From: JACJYC01 sp964558465
Lineage (GTDB): Bacteria; Bacteroidota; Bacteroidia; Chitinophagales; Saprospiraceae
Direction of reading: 5' to 3'
DNA length: 64,000 nt
NCBI GenBank assembly: GCA_964558465.1
Contig: CAZLEF010000003.1
Coordinates: 62,001-126,000 of the forward strand
In this document: piece after piece, positions 1 through 8,913 of the stretch
Numbering within the stretch: position 1 is the stretch's first letter
Layout of the letters: every line of letters begins with the position of its first letter
Made by a program: the position numbers and the translations under genes
The notes under the pieces: model-generated
The model's database searches: none
Told to the model about the DNA's origin: nothing
Seen by the model: only the letters and a program-made list of their open reading frames with translations

Positions 1-337
1 ACCCGGAAAATTGAGCGGCCAATTCATCCGACAAATTTTTTTCCCCGGGCTCCGTAATATTGGCAGCCTGCCGGCTGATCACCGATTCACAGGTTTTCAG
101 CGCGGCATCTATCTGCCGGTCGCGTTCAGGGCTCATGGGAGCGGACAGGCCGGACATTACCTTATCCAGTCCGTTATTCAGGTTCTGCATATAATTCAAC
201 GACCGGAAATTATCCTCGATGATCGCCCTGGAGTCGGTCGACAACCAATAGATAAAGTAACTGCCCAGGGCTGTCAATAAAACGATTAACCCGAACAGGA
301 ATAAAAAAGACAGATTGAGTTTTGTTCTTAATTTCAT
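1..337 (-). CDS. Sensor histidine kinase, N-terminal part (runs off left edge)
   Basis: About 112 codons are visible and the frame is open to the window edge. The ATG at 337-335 lies 5 bases after the stop of the KdpD sensor-half gene, so the two are cotranscribed. The N-terminus is MKLRTKLNLSFLFLFG, a hydrophobic membrane segment at about residues 8-30, followed by an extracytoplasmic helical stretch (DNFRSLNYMQNLNNGL). This layout is usual for the kinases that follow the split KdpD sensor half in Bacteroidota. HAMP, HisKA and HATPase domains would be beyond the edge and cannot be checked. It probably phosphorylates the sigma-54 response regulator at the other end of the block; that link is inferred from position only. 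Confidence 0.75.
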   Translation of the reverse strand, partial: MKLRTKLNLSFLFLFGLIVLLTALGSYFIYWLSTDSRAIIEDNFRSLNYMQNLNNGLDKVMSGLSAPMSPERDRQIDAALKTCESVISRQAANITEPGEKNLSDELAAQFSG

Positions 338-342
338 GATTG

Positions 343-1533
343 TCAGGTTACTACAATTAAATCGATATCAGTTTCCGAAATCCTTTTGACCAATTTGGCG
401 AAATAATTCCGCCCGATCAAAGTCCGCCAGATGTTTTGATTGGGCCTTCCGATCACGATATTTGTTGCCTTGTGTTCAATAGCTGCTTTGAAGAGGACTT
501 CCGGGATATTCTTTTTATCCGACCGGATCAGCTTCACACCTGCCGCCATCAGCGAAACCAGGGATTTCCCCTCGTTTTTGGGCTCATCTTCGGTCTGATA
601 TTGATAAACGCGCGCCCCAAGGTCGGCGGCAATTTTCATGTTTTGTAATAATTTCCGCTGAACTTTTACGTCGATCAGTTCCGCCGATTCTGATTTGGAT
701 TTGACATAGACCACCAACCAGTCGGCGTTGTAATTCAGCGCCAAACGAGCGGTTTTCCGAATGACATGGGCCGCCATTTTATCGTTGGAACTGATGCAGG
801 CCATAAATCGCTCCACGACCGGATTTTTTTCGCCACCCGCCCGTTCGATCTTGCGCTCCAGGTTTTTGGCTACCTGGCGAAGCGCCAGTTCCCGCAATTG
901 CAGGATCTTGTCGGCCTGAAAAAAATGGTTGAGCGCCCGGCCGATCTTCTCCCCCTCGTAAATTTTTCCCTCCTTCAGCCGCAGGATAAGGTCTTCAGCC
1001 GGCAGGTCGATGTTCACGACTTCGTCGGCTTCTTTGAGGAGGGTGTCGGGTATGCGCTCGGTAACCTCGATCCCGGCGATCTGCTGCACTTTGTCGTTCA
1101 GGCTTTCGAGGTGCTGCACATTAAATGCCGTGATCACACTGATGCCGTTTTGGATCAGTTCCTGTGCGTCCTGCCACCGCTTTTCGTTTTTTGAACCCGG
1201 GATATTGGTATGCGCCAGTTCGTCCACGATCACCACTTCGGGCCTTTCGGTCAGGATGGCTTCCAGGTCCATTTCTTCCAGTTCTTTACCTTTATAAAAT
1301 ACCTTTTTCCGGGGGATCAGGGGGAGTCCGGGCAACAGGGCTTCCGTTTCAGGCCGGCCATGTGTTTCGATGAAGCCGATTTTCAGGTTGACGCCTGCTT
1401 TGATCAATTGATGCGCTTCCTGCAACATCCTGAAGGATTTACCAACCCCCGCGATCATGCCGATATAGATCTTGAGCCGCCCTTTGCGGGATTTCTGGAG
1501 GAGTTGCAGAAAGTAATCCGGAGATAAAGGCAT
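343..1533 (-). CDS. kdpD: KdpD sensor half (KdpD domain plus USP-like domain, no kinase)
   Basis: A 396-aa cytoplasmic protein matching the N-terminal part of KdpD. A Walker-type loop GMIAGVGKS is at residues 25-33, followed by conserved family stretches such as GFIETHGRPET, VDELAHTN and AFNVQHLESLND. The C-terminal 150 residues look like a universal-stress-protein domain (IVIGRPNQNIWRTLIGRN). E. coli KdpD continues into four membrane helices and a histidine kinase; both are missing here and the kinase is the next gene. I chose the ATG at 1533, one base after the porin stop, because homology begins soon after it. A longer reading from 1578 would overlap the porin gene. It senses potassium limitation or turgor by family knowledge. 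Confidence 0.9.
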   Translation of the reverse strand: MPLSPDYFLQLLQKSRKGRLKIYIGMIAGVGKSFRMLQEAHQLIKAGVNLKIGFIETHGRPETEALLPGLPLIPRKKVFYKGKELEEMDLEAILTERPEVVIVDELAHTNIPGSKNEKRWQDAQELIQNGISVITAFNVQHLESLNDKVQQIAGIEVTERIPDTLLKEADEVVNIDLPAEDLILRLKEGKIYEGEKIGRALNHFFQADKILQLRELALRQVAKNLERKIERAGGEKNPVVERFMACISSNDKMAAHVIRKTARLALNYNADWLVVYVKSKSESAELIDVKVQRKLLQNMKIAADLGARVYQYQTEDEPKNEGKSLVSLMAAGVKLIRSDKKNIPEVLFKAAIEHKATNIVIGRPNQNIWRTLIGRNYFAKLVKRISETDIDLIVVT

Positions 1534-1534
1534 A

Positions 1535-2614
1535 TTATTGAATTTTAACGGCGACGGAACCGCATAAATACAGATCATTTTTTACCGGATTCTGATCCCG
1601 GGTAAAAATGGCGCCGGGATCGGTCAACCAACGGCCTTCCAACCGGATCAGTACATTTTGATTCAGGGCAAAATCCAGGTTAGTTGAAATGCCGGTTATT
1701 TTTGCGCTTTCGCCAGAATTTGCGGCGATGATCACGCCGTTTTCATCCTGATAATATTCACCCCGAAAGGCCACCGCCCACCGGTCGTCGATGGCATAAC
1801 GGGCGATCAGGACCGGGCTGAACCAGGTACTCATTCCGTTATGGCCTTTGCGTTTTTGTTGGACGCCGATATCCAGGCCTGCGGTCAGGCTCCATTTTCC
1901 GGTTAGCCGGAACTGGCCGTAAAAATTGTTGAAAACGCGTATTCTCCGGGTAGAGTCCGGGTCCTCTGTCCCGGCAAAGGTACTCCAGTTAAGGACGATC
2001 TTATCATTTGCATACCGGACCTGGGTACCCAATGCCGGCGTCTGATTGCCTGGAACCCTCCGAATGCGCTGCCAGCCGTTGAGCGCCAGGAGCGCCAACT
2101 GCCATTTTTCGCCGGGTTGCCAGCTCAGCTTGACACCCGACAGGTAATAAGGTGAGTTTTCTGCCAACAGCGACCGGGTGAGGGTCGGGTTGTCGGAAGA
2201 AATGGCGCTTTCAAATCCGATATGTGAACCGAAGATGCCGGCATCCAGCCAGACCGCGCGGTTTTTGCTCAGTGAAATGCCCGCATTGGCTTCGTAAATG
2301 TTTTTTAACAATTCGGGTTCCGCTGCCAGGTTGGCCTGCGGGTAGTTTCCGGCCATCAGACCCAGATTGGCGCGATAGTTTCCGCCATCCACCCGGACCT
2401 GCGCCAGGCCCAGGTTGAGGTTGACCTCGTTGTGCCGGGTGTGGTTGTAGAGGAATCCCGGGCGATCCCCATTTTCTGGCCGATTGAAATCAAAGCCATA
2501 ATAGACATCCAGGAATCCGCCGAAGGAAACATTGGTTTTTTGAAGCGTATCGGGCTGGGCGAACAATGCCCCGGCCAGGATAACGGAAAGAAAAAAAAGG
2601 ACCAGCTTTTTCAT
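1535..2614 (-). CDS. Outer-membrane beta-barrel porin (OmpL/bbp2-like)
   Basis: A 359-aa protein with a clear signal peptide (hydrophobic segment after MKKLV, cleavage near LFAQ at about residue 20). Alternating aromatic and glycine-rich strands follow, with repeated aromatic turns such as WLDAGIFGSHIGFES and FRGEYYQDENGV. This fits the putative beta-barrel porin-2 (OmpL-like) family that Bacteroidota often carry inside kdp operons. Its ATG overlaps the kdpC stop by four bases (ATGA), showing tight coupling. Its position suggests it lets potassium or other solutes through the outer membrane for the Kdp pump; that role is inference. Confidence 0.8.
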   Translation of the reverse strand: MKKLVLFFLSVILAGALFAQPDTLQKTNVSFGGFLDVYYGFDFNRPENGDRPGFLYNHTRHNEVNLNLGLAQVRVDGGNYRANLGLMAGNYPQANLAAEPELLKNIYEANAGISLSKNRAVWLDAGIFGSHIGFESAISSDNPTLTRSLLAENSPYYLSGVKLSWQPGEKWQLALLALNGWQRIRRVPGNQTPALGTQVRYANDKIVLNWSTFAGTEDPDSTRRIRVFNNFYGQFRLTGKWSLTAGLDIGVQQKRKGHNGMSTWFSPVLIARYAIDDRWAVAFRGEYYQDENGVIIAANSGESAKITGISTNLDFALNQNVLIRLEGRWLTDPGAIFTRDQNPVKNDLYLCGSVAVKIQ

Positions 2615-3195
2615 TTTGACGTGGATTTGGAAGATAACTCATCCAGTGCCAGATTTAATTTCAGAACGTTCACCAGGTCGCCAGGGCCAAATACCCTCAG
2701 TAAAGGGCCCTCCGTGTTTTTTTCGATCAATTCAATGATTTTTGCCAACTCCAGGTTGCGCGCTTTCGCCACCCGTTCGGCCTGGAAAAAAGCCGCCTTC
2801 TGGCTGATATAGGGGTCAAGGCCGCTACCGGATGCCATGATCAGGTCGGCGGGGATTTCCACCTTGGTTTTTCCGGGATGGTATTTGAGCAAGGTATCTA
2901 TCCTTGCCTGCAGCAGAAGCAGGTACTCCGGATTGGAAGGACCCAGGTTGGACCCCCCTGTGGCGGACGCGTCGTACCCCACCGCTGAAGGCCGGCCGTG
3001 AAAATAGGCCGGTTCATGAAATGCCTGCCCGATGTTTTTAAATCCGACAACCTGTCCGTTTTTTTCAACGGGGTATCCATTGGCTCGTTCGGGAACCAGT
3101 TTCCCAGCCAGCCAGATCACCTCGGGATAAATGAATCCAAATATCACCAAGGTTGCAGCAATCAATACAAAATGAGCTCTCAGAAACGATTTCAT
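2611..3195 (-). CDS. kdpC: Potassium-transporting ATPase subunit C
   Basis: A protein of about 194 aa with one N-terminal membrane helix (residues about 7-27) and typical KdpC stretches: FHGRPSAVGYDASATGGSNL, then DLIMASGSGLDPYIS, then VNVLKLNLALDEL. KdpC is the single-span subunit that assists potassium binding in the KdpFABC complex of the inner membrane. Two starts are possible. The ATG at 3195 gives the usual short N-terminus, and the ATG at 3216 overlaps the kdpB stop and adds seven residues. I prefer 3195 on family length, with low certainty. The 3-prime end overlaps the porin start by four bases. Confidence 0.93.
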   Translation of the reverse strand: MKSFLRAHFVLIAATLVIFGFIYPEVIWLAGKLVPERANGYPVEKNGQVVGFKNIGQAFHEPAYFHGRPSAVGYDASATGGSNLGPSNPEYLLLLQARIDTLLKYHPGKTKVEIPADLIMASGSGLDPYISQKAAFFQAERVAKARNLELAKIIELIEKNTEGPLLRVFGPGDLVNVLKLNLALDELSSKSTSK

Positions 3196-3206
3196 GATTA
3201 TTTTTT

Positions 3207-5228
3207 TTAAACCCATAATCCGATCACCAGATCGATGAACTTGATGCCCGCAAAAGGCAGCAACAAGCCGCCCAGGCCGTAGATGAACAGATTCCGGGTA
3301 AGCAATGCAGAAGCGCCCACCGGCCGGTAATGCGATCCCCGCAGGGCCAGCGGGATCAGGGCAGGAATGATCAGGGCATTAAAGACCACTGCCGAAAGAA
3401 TAGCCGAGTCAGGGCTGTTCAGGTTCATCACATCCAGGGCTTTCAACCCGGGAATATTGGCGGCAAATAATGCAGGTACAATGGCAAAATACTTGGCTAC
3501 GTCGTTGGCAATCGAAAAAGTGGTGATATTGCCCCGCGTGATGAGCAGTTGTTTGCCGATCTCCACCACTTCCAGCAACTTGGTAGGGTCGCTGTCCAGG
3601 TCCACCATATTGGCGGCTTCCTTGGCCGCCTGGGCGCCGCTGTTCATCGCCACGCCAACATCCGCCTGCGCAAGGGCAGGCGCGTCGTTGGCGCCGTCGC
3701 CCATCATGGCTACGAGTTTGCCTTGTTCCTGTTCAGTCCGGATATAATTCATCTTGTCCTCCGGTTTGGCTTCGGCAATGTAGTCGTCCACGCCTGCCTG
3801 GCCGGCAATAAAGCGGGCTGTCAGCGGATTGTCTCCGGTCACCATTACCGTTTTTACGCCCATTTTCCGGAGGCGTTCGAACCGCTCCCGGATTCCTGGT
3901 TTGATGATGTCCTCCAATTGAATGACGCCTAAGATCCGTTGATCGGCGGCCACAGCCAACGGCGTTCCGCCTTTTGCTGCGATGGACTGAACATGGGCTT
4001 CAATTTCGGCGGTATTTCCTTTGGAGTTGTCTGTCCAGGCCCGGATTGCGTCCCAGGCGCCTTTCCTGATTTTTTTTCCGCCGGGCAGGTCAATGCCGCT
4101 CATCCGGGTTTCGGCCGAAAATTTGATGAACGTGACGCCTTCGGGAACATCCGGGATAACCCCGTCGAGTTTTTTGACCAGTTCCAGGATCGATTTTCCT
4201 TCCGGTGTGGCATCTGAAAGCGAACTGTAAACGGCCGCTTCGGAAAGGGTTGACAAATCAGTACCTGAAACAGGGAAAAGAGCCGTCGCCTTGCGGTTGC
4301 CGATGGTAATGGTGCCGGTTTTATCCAGCAGCACCGTGTCGATATCACCCGCCGTTTCCACCGCTTTTCCCGATTTGGCGATGATATTGGCTTTCAGTGC
4401 CCGGTCCATGCCGGCGATGCCGATGGCTGAAAGCAGCCCGCCGATCGTGGTAGGGATCAGGCAGACAAACAACGAGACCAGGGCAGCCAGGGATATGGGG
4501 ATGTCCAAAAAATCAGCAAAAGGTTTCAAGGTAACGGTGACGATCAGGAAGATCAGGGTGAATCCTGCCAGCAGAATGGTCAGTGCAATTTCATTGGGTG
4601 CTTTCTGCCGGTTGGCCCCTTCCACCAGAGCGATCATTTTGTCCAGGAAACTTTCGCCGGGGAGCGAAGTGACCTTCACTAGAATCCGGTCGGATAACAC
4701 CTTGGCGCCGCCGACCACGCTGTTGTGGTCGGTTTCCGCTTCCCGGATCACCGGGGCGGATTCACCCGTTATGGTCGATTCGTCGATGGAGGCCAGGCCT
4801 TCGATGATCTCCCCGTCGGCCGGTATGAGGTCGCCGGCTTCACAAAGGAAGGTATCGCCGGTTTTTAATTGTGATGAAACGACCTGGATCTCCACCCCGT
4901 TCCGAATCAGCCTGGCAGGCGTATCCTGCCGGGTTTTGCGCAAGGTTTGCGCCTGAGCCTTACCGCGGGCTTCCGCAATGGCTTCTGCAAAATTGCCGAA
5001 CAGCACCGTTATAAACAGCAAAAGCATGATCACCAGATTATAACCTGCCGTTCCCAGAAACGGGTTATCTGAAAAAACCGAAGCAAAAGTGACGATGAGC
5101 ATCACGGCTGTACCGACCTCCACAGTGAACATGACGGGGTTTTTGATCATTTCCCCGGGATGGAGTTTCTTAAAAGCATCTCTGACGGCCTGCGCCATCA
5201 TTTGACGATTGAACAAATTATGAGACAT
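3207..5228 (-). CDS. kdpB: Potassium-transporting P-type ATPase subunit B
   Basis: A 673-aa P-type ATPase of usual KdpB length. The TGES actuator loop is in STITGESAPVI, the phosphorylation motif is DKTGTIT with the acceptor Asp near residue 302, and the hinge motif is GDGANDAPAL. Membrane helices are present at the N-terminus, around the SLFVCLIPTTIGG stretch (the PT motif of P-type pumps), and at the C-terminus. It hydrolyses ATP to drive potassium import through KdpA. It begins 7 bases after the kdpA stop. Nothing suggests loss of function. Confidence 0.97.
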   Translation of the reverse strand: MSHNLFNRQMMAQAVRDAFKKLHPGEMIKNPVMFTVEVGTAVMLIVTFASVFSDNPFLGTAGYNLVIMLLLFITVLFGNFAEAIAEARGKAQAQTLRKTRQDTPARLIRNGVEIQVVSSQLKTGDTFLCEAGDLIPADGEIIEGLASIDESTITGESAPVIREAETDHNSVVGGAKVLSDRILVKVTSLPGESFLDKMIALVEGANRQKAPNEIALTILLAGFTLIFLIVTVTLKPFADFLDIPISLAALVSLFVCLIPTTIGGLLSAIGIAGMDRALKANIIAKSGKAVETAGDIDTVLLDKTGTITIGNRKATALFPVSGTDLSTLSEAAVYSSLSDATPEGKSILELVKKLDGVIPDVPEGVTFIKFSAETRMSGIDLPGGKKIRKGAWDAIRAWTDNSKGNTAEIEAHVQSIAAKGGTPLAVAADQRILGVIQLEDIIKPGIRERFERLRKMGVKTVMVTGDNPLTARFIAGQAGVDDYIAEAKPEDKMNYIRTEQEQGKLVAMMGDGANDAPALAQADVGVAMNSGAQAAKEAANMVDLDSDPTKLLEVVEIGKQLLITRGNITTFSIANDVAKYFAIVPALFAANIPGLKALDVMNLNSPDSAILSAVVFNALIIPALIPLALRGSHYRPVGASALLTRNLFIYGLGGLLLPFAGIKFIDLVIGLWV

Positions 5229-5235
5229 TTTACAA

Positions 5236-6933
5236 TCAATTTAAAGTGAAATATCCGGCAACCGGCCCCAGCGCCATGGCCGGGAAAAAAGACAGTGCCG
5301 AAAGAATGAGAATGACAGACACCAGGACCACCGCAAACGCAGGGCTCTCCGGCTTCAAACTACCACTGGATTCGGGTAAGGTTTTTTTGACCGCCAGCGA
5401 CCCGGCAATGGCCAAAGGCCCGATGATGGGCAGAAACCGCGCCAATAGCATAACCACGCCCGTCATGACATTCCAGAACGGCGTATTGTCGCCCAGCCCT
5501 TCAAACCCCGAGCCGTTGTTGGCGGAAGCCGAGGTGAATTCGTACAAAATCTCTGAAAAACCGTGGAAGGAAGGGTTATTCAGCCAGGCATCCGCCAGTT
5601 CGGGGTCGTTTTGAGCGAGGCTTACCGCCATGGCGGTTCCCGTCAGGATCAGGAACGGGTGCAAAATGGCTACGATGGCGGCAATTTTCACCTCCTTCGC
5701 CTCGATTTTTTTGCCCAGGAATTCCGGTGTCCGGCCAATCATCAAACCGCTGATGAATACAGCCAGAATGAGAAAGACGAAGAAATTGATAAAACCTACC
5801 CCCACGCCGCCGTAGACCGCATTGATGAACATGTCGGTCAGGAAAACCCCGCCGGAAAGCGGCGTATGGCTGTCGTGCATGGAATTGACCGAACCATTCG
5901 AAGTACTGGTGGTGCTTACCCCCCAAACGGCGGAGGCCGCAGGCCCGAAACGGAGTTCCTTGCCCTCCAGATTAGGCTGGGGTTCAAGTCCGAGCGCTTC
6001 AAGCGCCGGGTTGCCCAGGTTCTCCTGATGGATGGAAATCGTATTGAAAACGACAAAAAATACCGTCATCACGGCGAAAAACACCCAACCGAGCCGCTTC
6101 CGTCCGATGGAAAACCCGAAAGCAAATACCAGGGCCATGGGAATGAGCAAAATAGCCAGATTCTCACCGATATTGGTCAGGTAGTCCGGGTTTTCAAACG
6201 GGTGAGTAGAGTTGGGACCAAAAAACCCGCCTCCGTTTGTGCCGAGTTGTTTGATGGCCACCATGGGAGCCACCGGCCCGGACGCTATTTTTTGGATATG
6301 ACCCTCCAGGGTGGTTATTTCCTGGGTCCCGTTAAAATGGACAGGCGTCCCGTTCAGCAGAAGGAACAACGCCAATACCAACGAAAGAGGCAATAAGATC
6401 CGGGTTCCGCTTTTGAGGAACAGGTTAAAAAAATTGCCGGTATGCGGCGACTTTCCTTTCAATCCCCGAAACAAAATCGCGCAGGCTGCAATACCCGTGG
6501 CCGCACTGACAAATTGCAGCCAGCAAAACGCCAGCAACTGCGTAAAATGCGAAGCCGTGACCTCGCCGCTGTAATGTTGCAGGTTGGTATTGGTGACAAA
6601 ACTGGCCGCCGTATTAAATGCAAGGGTAGGCTCCCAGTTTCCAAACCCGTTTGGATTCCAGAATGGGTTGGCGCCCTGGAATACCAGCAACAAGAACGCG
6701 ACCAGGAAAAACCCTGCGTTCAGCAGGATCATGGCTTTCAGGTTGGCCTTCCAATCCATTGGCGTCTCCGGATCGATCCCTGCCAGCCGGAATAACCAAT
6801 TTTCAAACGGCGCCATAAAATCCGTCCAGGTTTTTTGACCATCAAAGATTTTGGTCATGTATTTTCCCAATGGCCAGGCCAGCAGCACGGACAACAGGAA
6901 AATGAGCAAAACCCCATTCAGTTCTGTGTTCAT
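5236..6933 (-). CDS. kdpA: Potassium-transporting ATPase subunit A
   Basis: A 565-aa polytopic membrane protein of usual KdpA length. The selectivity-filter-like repeats are visible: FNTAASFVTNTNLQHYSGE, IKQLGTNGGGFFGPNSTHP, and SASANNGSGFEGLG. KdpA forms the potassium channel-like part of the KdpFABC pump. The start ATG at 6933 lies 3 bases after the kdpF stop. Order kdpF-A-B-C is conserved. Confidence 0.97.
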   Translation of the reverse strand: MNTELNGVLLIFLLSVLLAWPLGKYMTKIFDGQKTWTDFMAPFENWLFRLAGIDPETPMDWKANLKAMILLNAGFFLVAFLLLVFQGANPFWNPNGFGNWEPTLAFNTAASFVTNTNLQHYSGEVTASHFTQLLAFCWLQFVSAATGIAACAILFRGLKGKSPHTGNFFNLFLKSGTRILLPLSLVLALFLLLNGTPVHFNGTQEITTLEGHIQKIASGPVAPMVAIKQLGTNGGGFFGPNSTHPFENPDYLTNIGENLAILLIPMALVFAFGFSIGRKRLGWVFFAVMTVFFVVFNTISIHQENLGNPALEALGLEPQPNLEGKELRFGPAASAVWGVSTTSTSNGSVNSMHDSHTPLSGGVFLTDMFINAVYGGVGVGFINFFVFLILAVFISGLMIGRTPEFLGKKIEAKEVKIAAIVAILHPFLILTGTAMAVSLAQNDPELADAWLNNPSFHGFSEILYEFTSASANNGSGFEGLGDNTPFWNVMTGVVMLLARFLPIIGPLAIAGSLAVKKTLPESSGSLKPESPAFAVVLVSVILILSALSFFPAMALGPVAGYFTLN

Positions 6934-6936
6934 CTT

Positions 6937-7014
6937 TTAAAATTTTTCAGGATTAATAATGGCATATACCAGATAACCGGACATCGCCAGACTGAGAATG
7001 AGCAACAGGATCAT
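6937..7014 (-). CDS. kdpF: KdpF small membrane subunit
   Basis: A 25-aa peptide (MILLLILSLAMSGYLVYAII, then NPEKF) read from the ATG at 7014 to the TAA at 6937. It is a single hydrophobic helix ending in the conserved Y-x-x-x-x-P-E-x-F pattern of KdpF, which stabilises the KdpABC complex. It sits directly upstream of kdpA with a 3-base gap, exactly where kdpF is expected. It is easily missed by gene callers because of its length. Confidence 0.9.
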   Translation of the reverse strand: MILLLILSLAMSGYLVYAIINPEKF

Positions 7015-7024
7015 GTTTCAGAAT

Positions 7025-7111
7025 TTATAATTGATCAAACCATTCAATGCTCCCCCAGAGGAGGGCAAATACCGAAAAGGCCAGCAGGGCCATGACCATT
7101 GTTAATACCAT
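7025..7111 (-). CDS. Putative 28-aa single-span membrane peptide upstream of kdpF
   Basis: Starting at the ATG at 7111 this reads MVLTMVMALLAFSVFALLW followed by GSIEWFDQL and TAA at 7025. One hydrophobic helix is followed by a short acidic tail. The gap to kdpF is 10 bases, so it would be the first gene of the kdp transcript. Internal ATG codons allow shorter forms. No family is recognised. It could be an extra small Kdp subunit, a leader peptide or a chance frame; its hydrophobicity and perfect spacing favour a real peptide. Confidence 0.5.
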   Translation of the reverse strand: MVLTMVMALLAFSVFALLWGSIEWFDQL

Positions 7112-7306
7112 TGGTTTCGATTTTCTTTTCTTTGCGGATGCCAAAAGACGGACCTGTTTTCAGACTGGAAGGAGAAAATGGACGTAAAAGGCTTTAAATC
7201 AGTGAATTAAAATCACATGACAGACCAAGGCAGGGTGGTGATTATTGAAAAAAGCCTTCGGATTCGGTAGGGTCGTGCAGAAATGGGAGGGTGAGAGGGG
7301 TAGGGG

Positions 7307-7394
7307 GCTCACCACTAAGGAACACTAAGAGCTTGTTTGGAGTTGTTTGGAGTTGTTTGGAGTTGTTTGGGCTCACCACTAAGGAACACTAAGA
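7307..7394. repeat. Two 24-base direct repeats bracketing 10-base tandem repeats
   Basis: The 24-base unit GCTCACCACTAAGGAACACT plus AAGA occurs at 7307-7330 and 7371-7394. Between them AGTTGTTTGG is repeated in tandem with a 10-base period. A near-complementary copy with one base missing (CTTAGTGTCCTTAGTGG) lies at 7535-7551 and runs into the response-regulator stop codon, so the three copies could fold as a stem. Confidence 0.85.
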
Positions 7395-7451
7395 TACTTA
7401 TGCGTCCTAAGGATCCGGCAGACAATAAGTTCCCGATATTGGTATAAGTCT

Positions 7452-7530
7452 ACAGTCCGCAGTCCTTTAAAAAAAAGCGTTTTCAATCCACGCTGCGGCA
7501 TGGGGGAGTTGTTTTTTGCACGTCCCTAAG
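7452..7530 (+). repeat. Dispersed intergenic repeat, copy 1
   Basis: It contains the blocks ACAGTCCGCAGTC, then AAGCGTTTTCAA-CCACG, then a short GC-rich palindromic stretch, then TTTTTTGCACGTCCCTAA. The same blocks in the same order recur at 13118-13223 between hypD and hypE. The copies differ in the spacer, so this is a family of small non-coding repeats and not a recent duplication of the whole interval. Confidence 0.7.
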
Positions 7531-7544
7531 TGCCCTTAGTGTCC

Positions 7545-8876
7545 TTAGTGGTAGTCAATACCGTATTCTTTTAATTTCTGGTAAAGCGTGGTCAGGCCAA
7601 TGTCCAGCAATTTTGCAGCCCGTGTTTTATTCCCGCCGGTGATGGCAAGGACCCTTTCGATCTGGGCTTTTTCGGCTGCTGCAAGGGTCAGGGTTGCCGG
7701 TTTGTCGGACGGAGGAGAATAGGGCAGGAGATCTGGAGTCAGTTCGGTTCCTTCGCAAAGAATGACGGCCCGTTCGATGATGTTGCGGAGTTCCCGGATA
7801 TTTCCCTTTAAAGGCATGGCTGTCAGCGCCTTTTCAAAGGCTTTGTCCACCTTCAGGGGTTTTTTGTTCGATTTGGTGCAAAAGTGCGATACAAAATGGC
7901 GGATCAGAAGGGGGATATCCTCCGGGCGTTCGGCCAGGGAGGGCAGCCGGATCTGAAAAACGGACAACCGGTAAAGCAGGTCCTCCCTGAACCGGTTTTC
8001 CGCCACTTCCCTGGCCAGGTCCCGGTTGGTCGCTGCGATGATGCGGACGTCAACCTGGGTTTCACGGGTTTCACCTACTTTCAGGAAGGCGTTGTTTTCC
8101 AGGACCCGGAGCAATTTGGCCTGCAGATCGGCGGGCATTTCTCCGATCTCATCCAGGAAAAGGGTGCCCAGGTGGGCTTCTTCGAACAACCCCTTTTTAT
8201 TTTTGACAGCCCCGGTGAACGAACCCGCCGTATGTCCGAACAACTCGCTTTCCAACAGATCATGGCTGATCGCGCTGCAATTGACCGCAACAAATGGACG
8301 GGTACGGCGCGGACTTTCAGCGTGGATGGCCCGCGCAAACACCTCTTTTCCGGTGCCTGTTTCGCCAAGTAAAAGAACAGTAGCGTCGGAAGCCGCCACT
8401 TTTTTGGCGAGGCGCACTACTTCCAGGATGGATTGGGACTCACCGATGATCCCGTCAAAACCGAATTGTTTCCGGATCTGGTTGCTCAGGCTGAGCACCT
8501 GTTTCTGGAGCCGGACCTTATCCGCCGCTTTTTGCAGCAGCGGTATGATGCGTTCGTTTTCATCGCCTTTGACCAGATAATCGAATGCGCCGTTTTTCAT
8601 GGCCCGGACCCCGTCGGCGATATTTCCGTAGGCGGTCAGGAGAATGACCTCCAGCCCGGGGTGAGCGGTTTTGGCGGCCAGGCAAAAATCAATGCCGTTC
8701 CCATCCGGGAGTTTGACGTCGCAGAGGATAATATCCACTTCGGTGGTCTCCAGCCGTTTTTCCGCCTGCTGAAGGTTCCCGGCCTGCAGGATCTCGTACC
8801 CTTCATAGGTCAATATCCTGGAAAGCAGTTCGCGGATCTTGGCTTCGTCGTCGATGATCAGGAGTGAGGTCTTCAC
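7545..8876 (-). CDS. Sigma-54 dependent response regulator (NtrC family)
   Basis: A 443-aa protein with three domains. The receiver (residues 1-120) has the acidic pair D10-D11, phospho-acceptor D53 in LCDVKLPDG, T81 and K103. The AAA+ domain (about 140-370) has Walker A GETGTGKE, a GSFTGA loop contacting sigma-54 (GAFTGA in most relatives) and Walker B LFLDEIGEM. The Fis-type helix-turn-helix is at the C-terminus (NKTRAAKLLDIGLTTLYQKL). It is encoded on the same strand just upstream of the kdp block, whose far end holds a histidine kinase, so it is the likely Kdp regulator. Proteobacterial KdpE is an OmpR-type factor, so this would be a different regulator class for the same operon. Confidence 0.93.
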   Translation of the reverse strand: MKTSLLIIDDEAKIRELLSRILTYEGYEILQAGNLQQAEKRLETTEVDIILCDVKLPDGNGIDFCLAAKTAHPGLEVILLTAYGNIADGVRAMKNGAFDYLVKGDENERIIPLLQKAADKVRLQKQVLSLSNQIRKQFGFDGIIGESQSILEVVRLAKKVAASDATVLLLGETGTGKEVFARAIHAESPRRTRPFVAVNCSAISHDLLESELFGHTAGSFTGAVKNKKGLFEEAHLGTLFLDEIGEMPADLQAKLLRVLENNAFLKVGETRETQVDVRIIAATNRDLAREVAENRFREDLLYRLSVFQIRLPSLAERPEDIPLLIRHFVSHFCTKSNKKPLKVDKAFEKALTAMPLKGNIRELRNIIERAVILCEGTELTPDLLPYSPPSDKPATLTLAAAEKAQIERVLAITGGNKTRAAKLLDIGLTTLYQKLKEYGIDYH

Positions 8877-8913
8877 GCTATCCGTATTAAAGATGGAACA
8901 ATACTATTACTTT

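Larger units (their letters stand above)
7112..7544. other. 433-base intergenic region between response regulator and kdp operon
   Basis: No gene is seen here. The 150 bases next to the kdp operon should hold its promoter. I searched the minus strand by eye for a sigma-54 GG-N10-GC signature and found no convincing match. The half nearer the regulator gene holds the tandem and dispersed repeats described separately. Confidence 0.6.

Noticed and set aside
3367..6838. Many long open frames on the plus strand opposite kdpB and kdpA
   Set aside because: They are antisense to clear kdp genes with conserved motifs, have no family features, and reflect codon bias of the true frame.
7112..7260. Sigma-54 promoter for kdp (TTGGCATCCGCAAAG on the minus strand)
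   Set aside because: The GG and GC positions are not separated by the required 10 bases, so the resemblance is not convincing.
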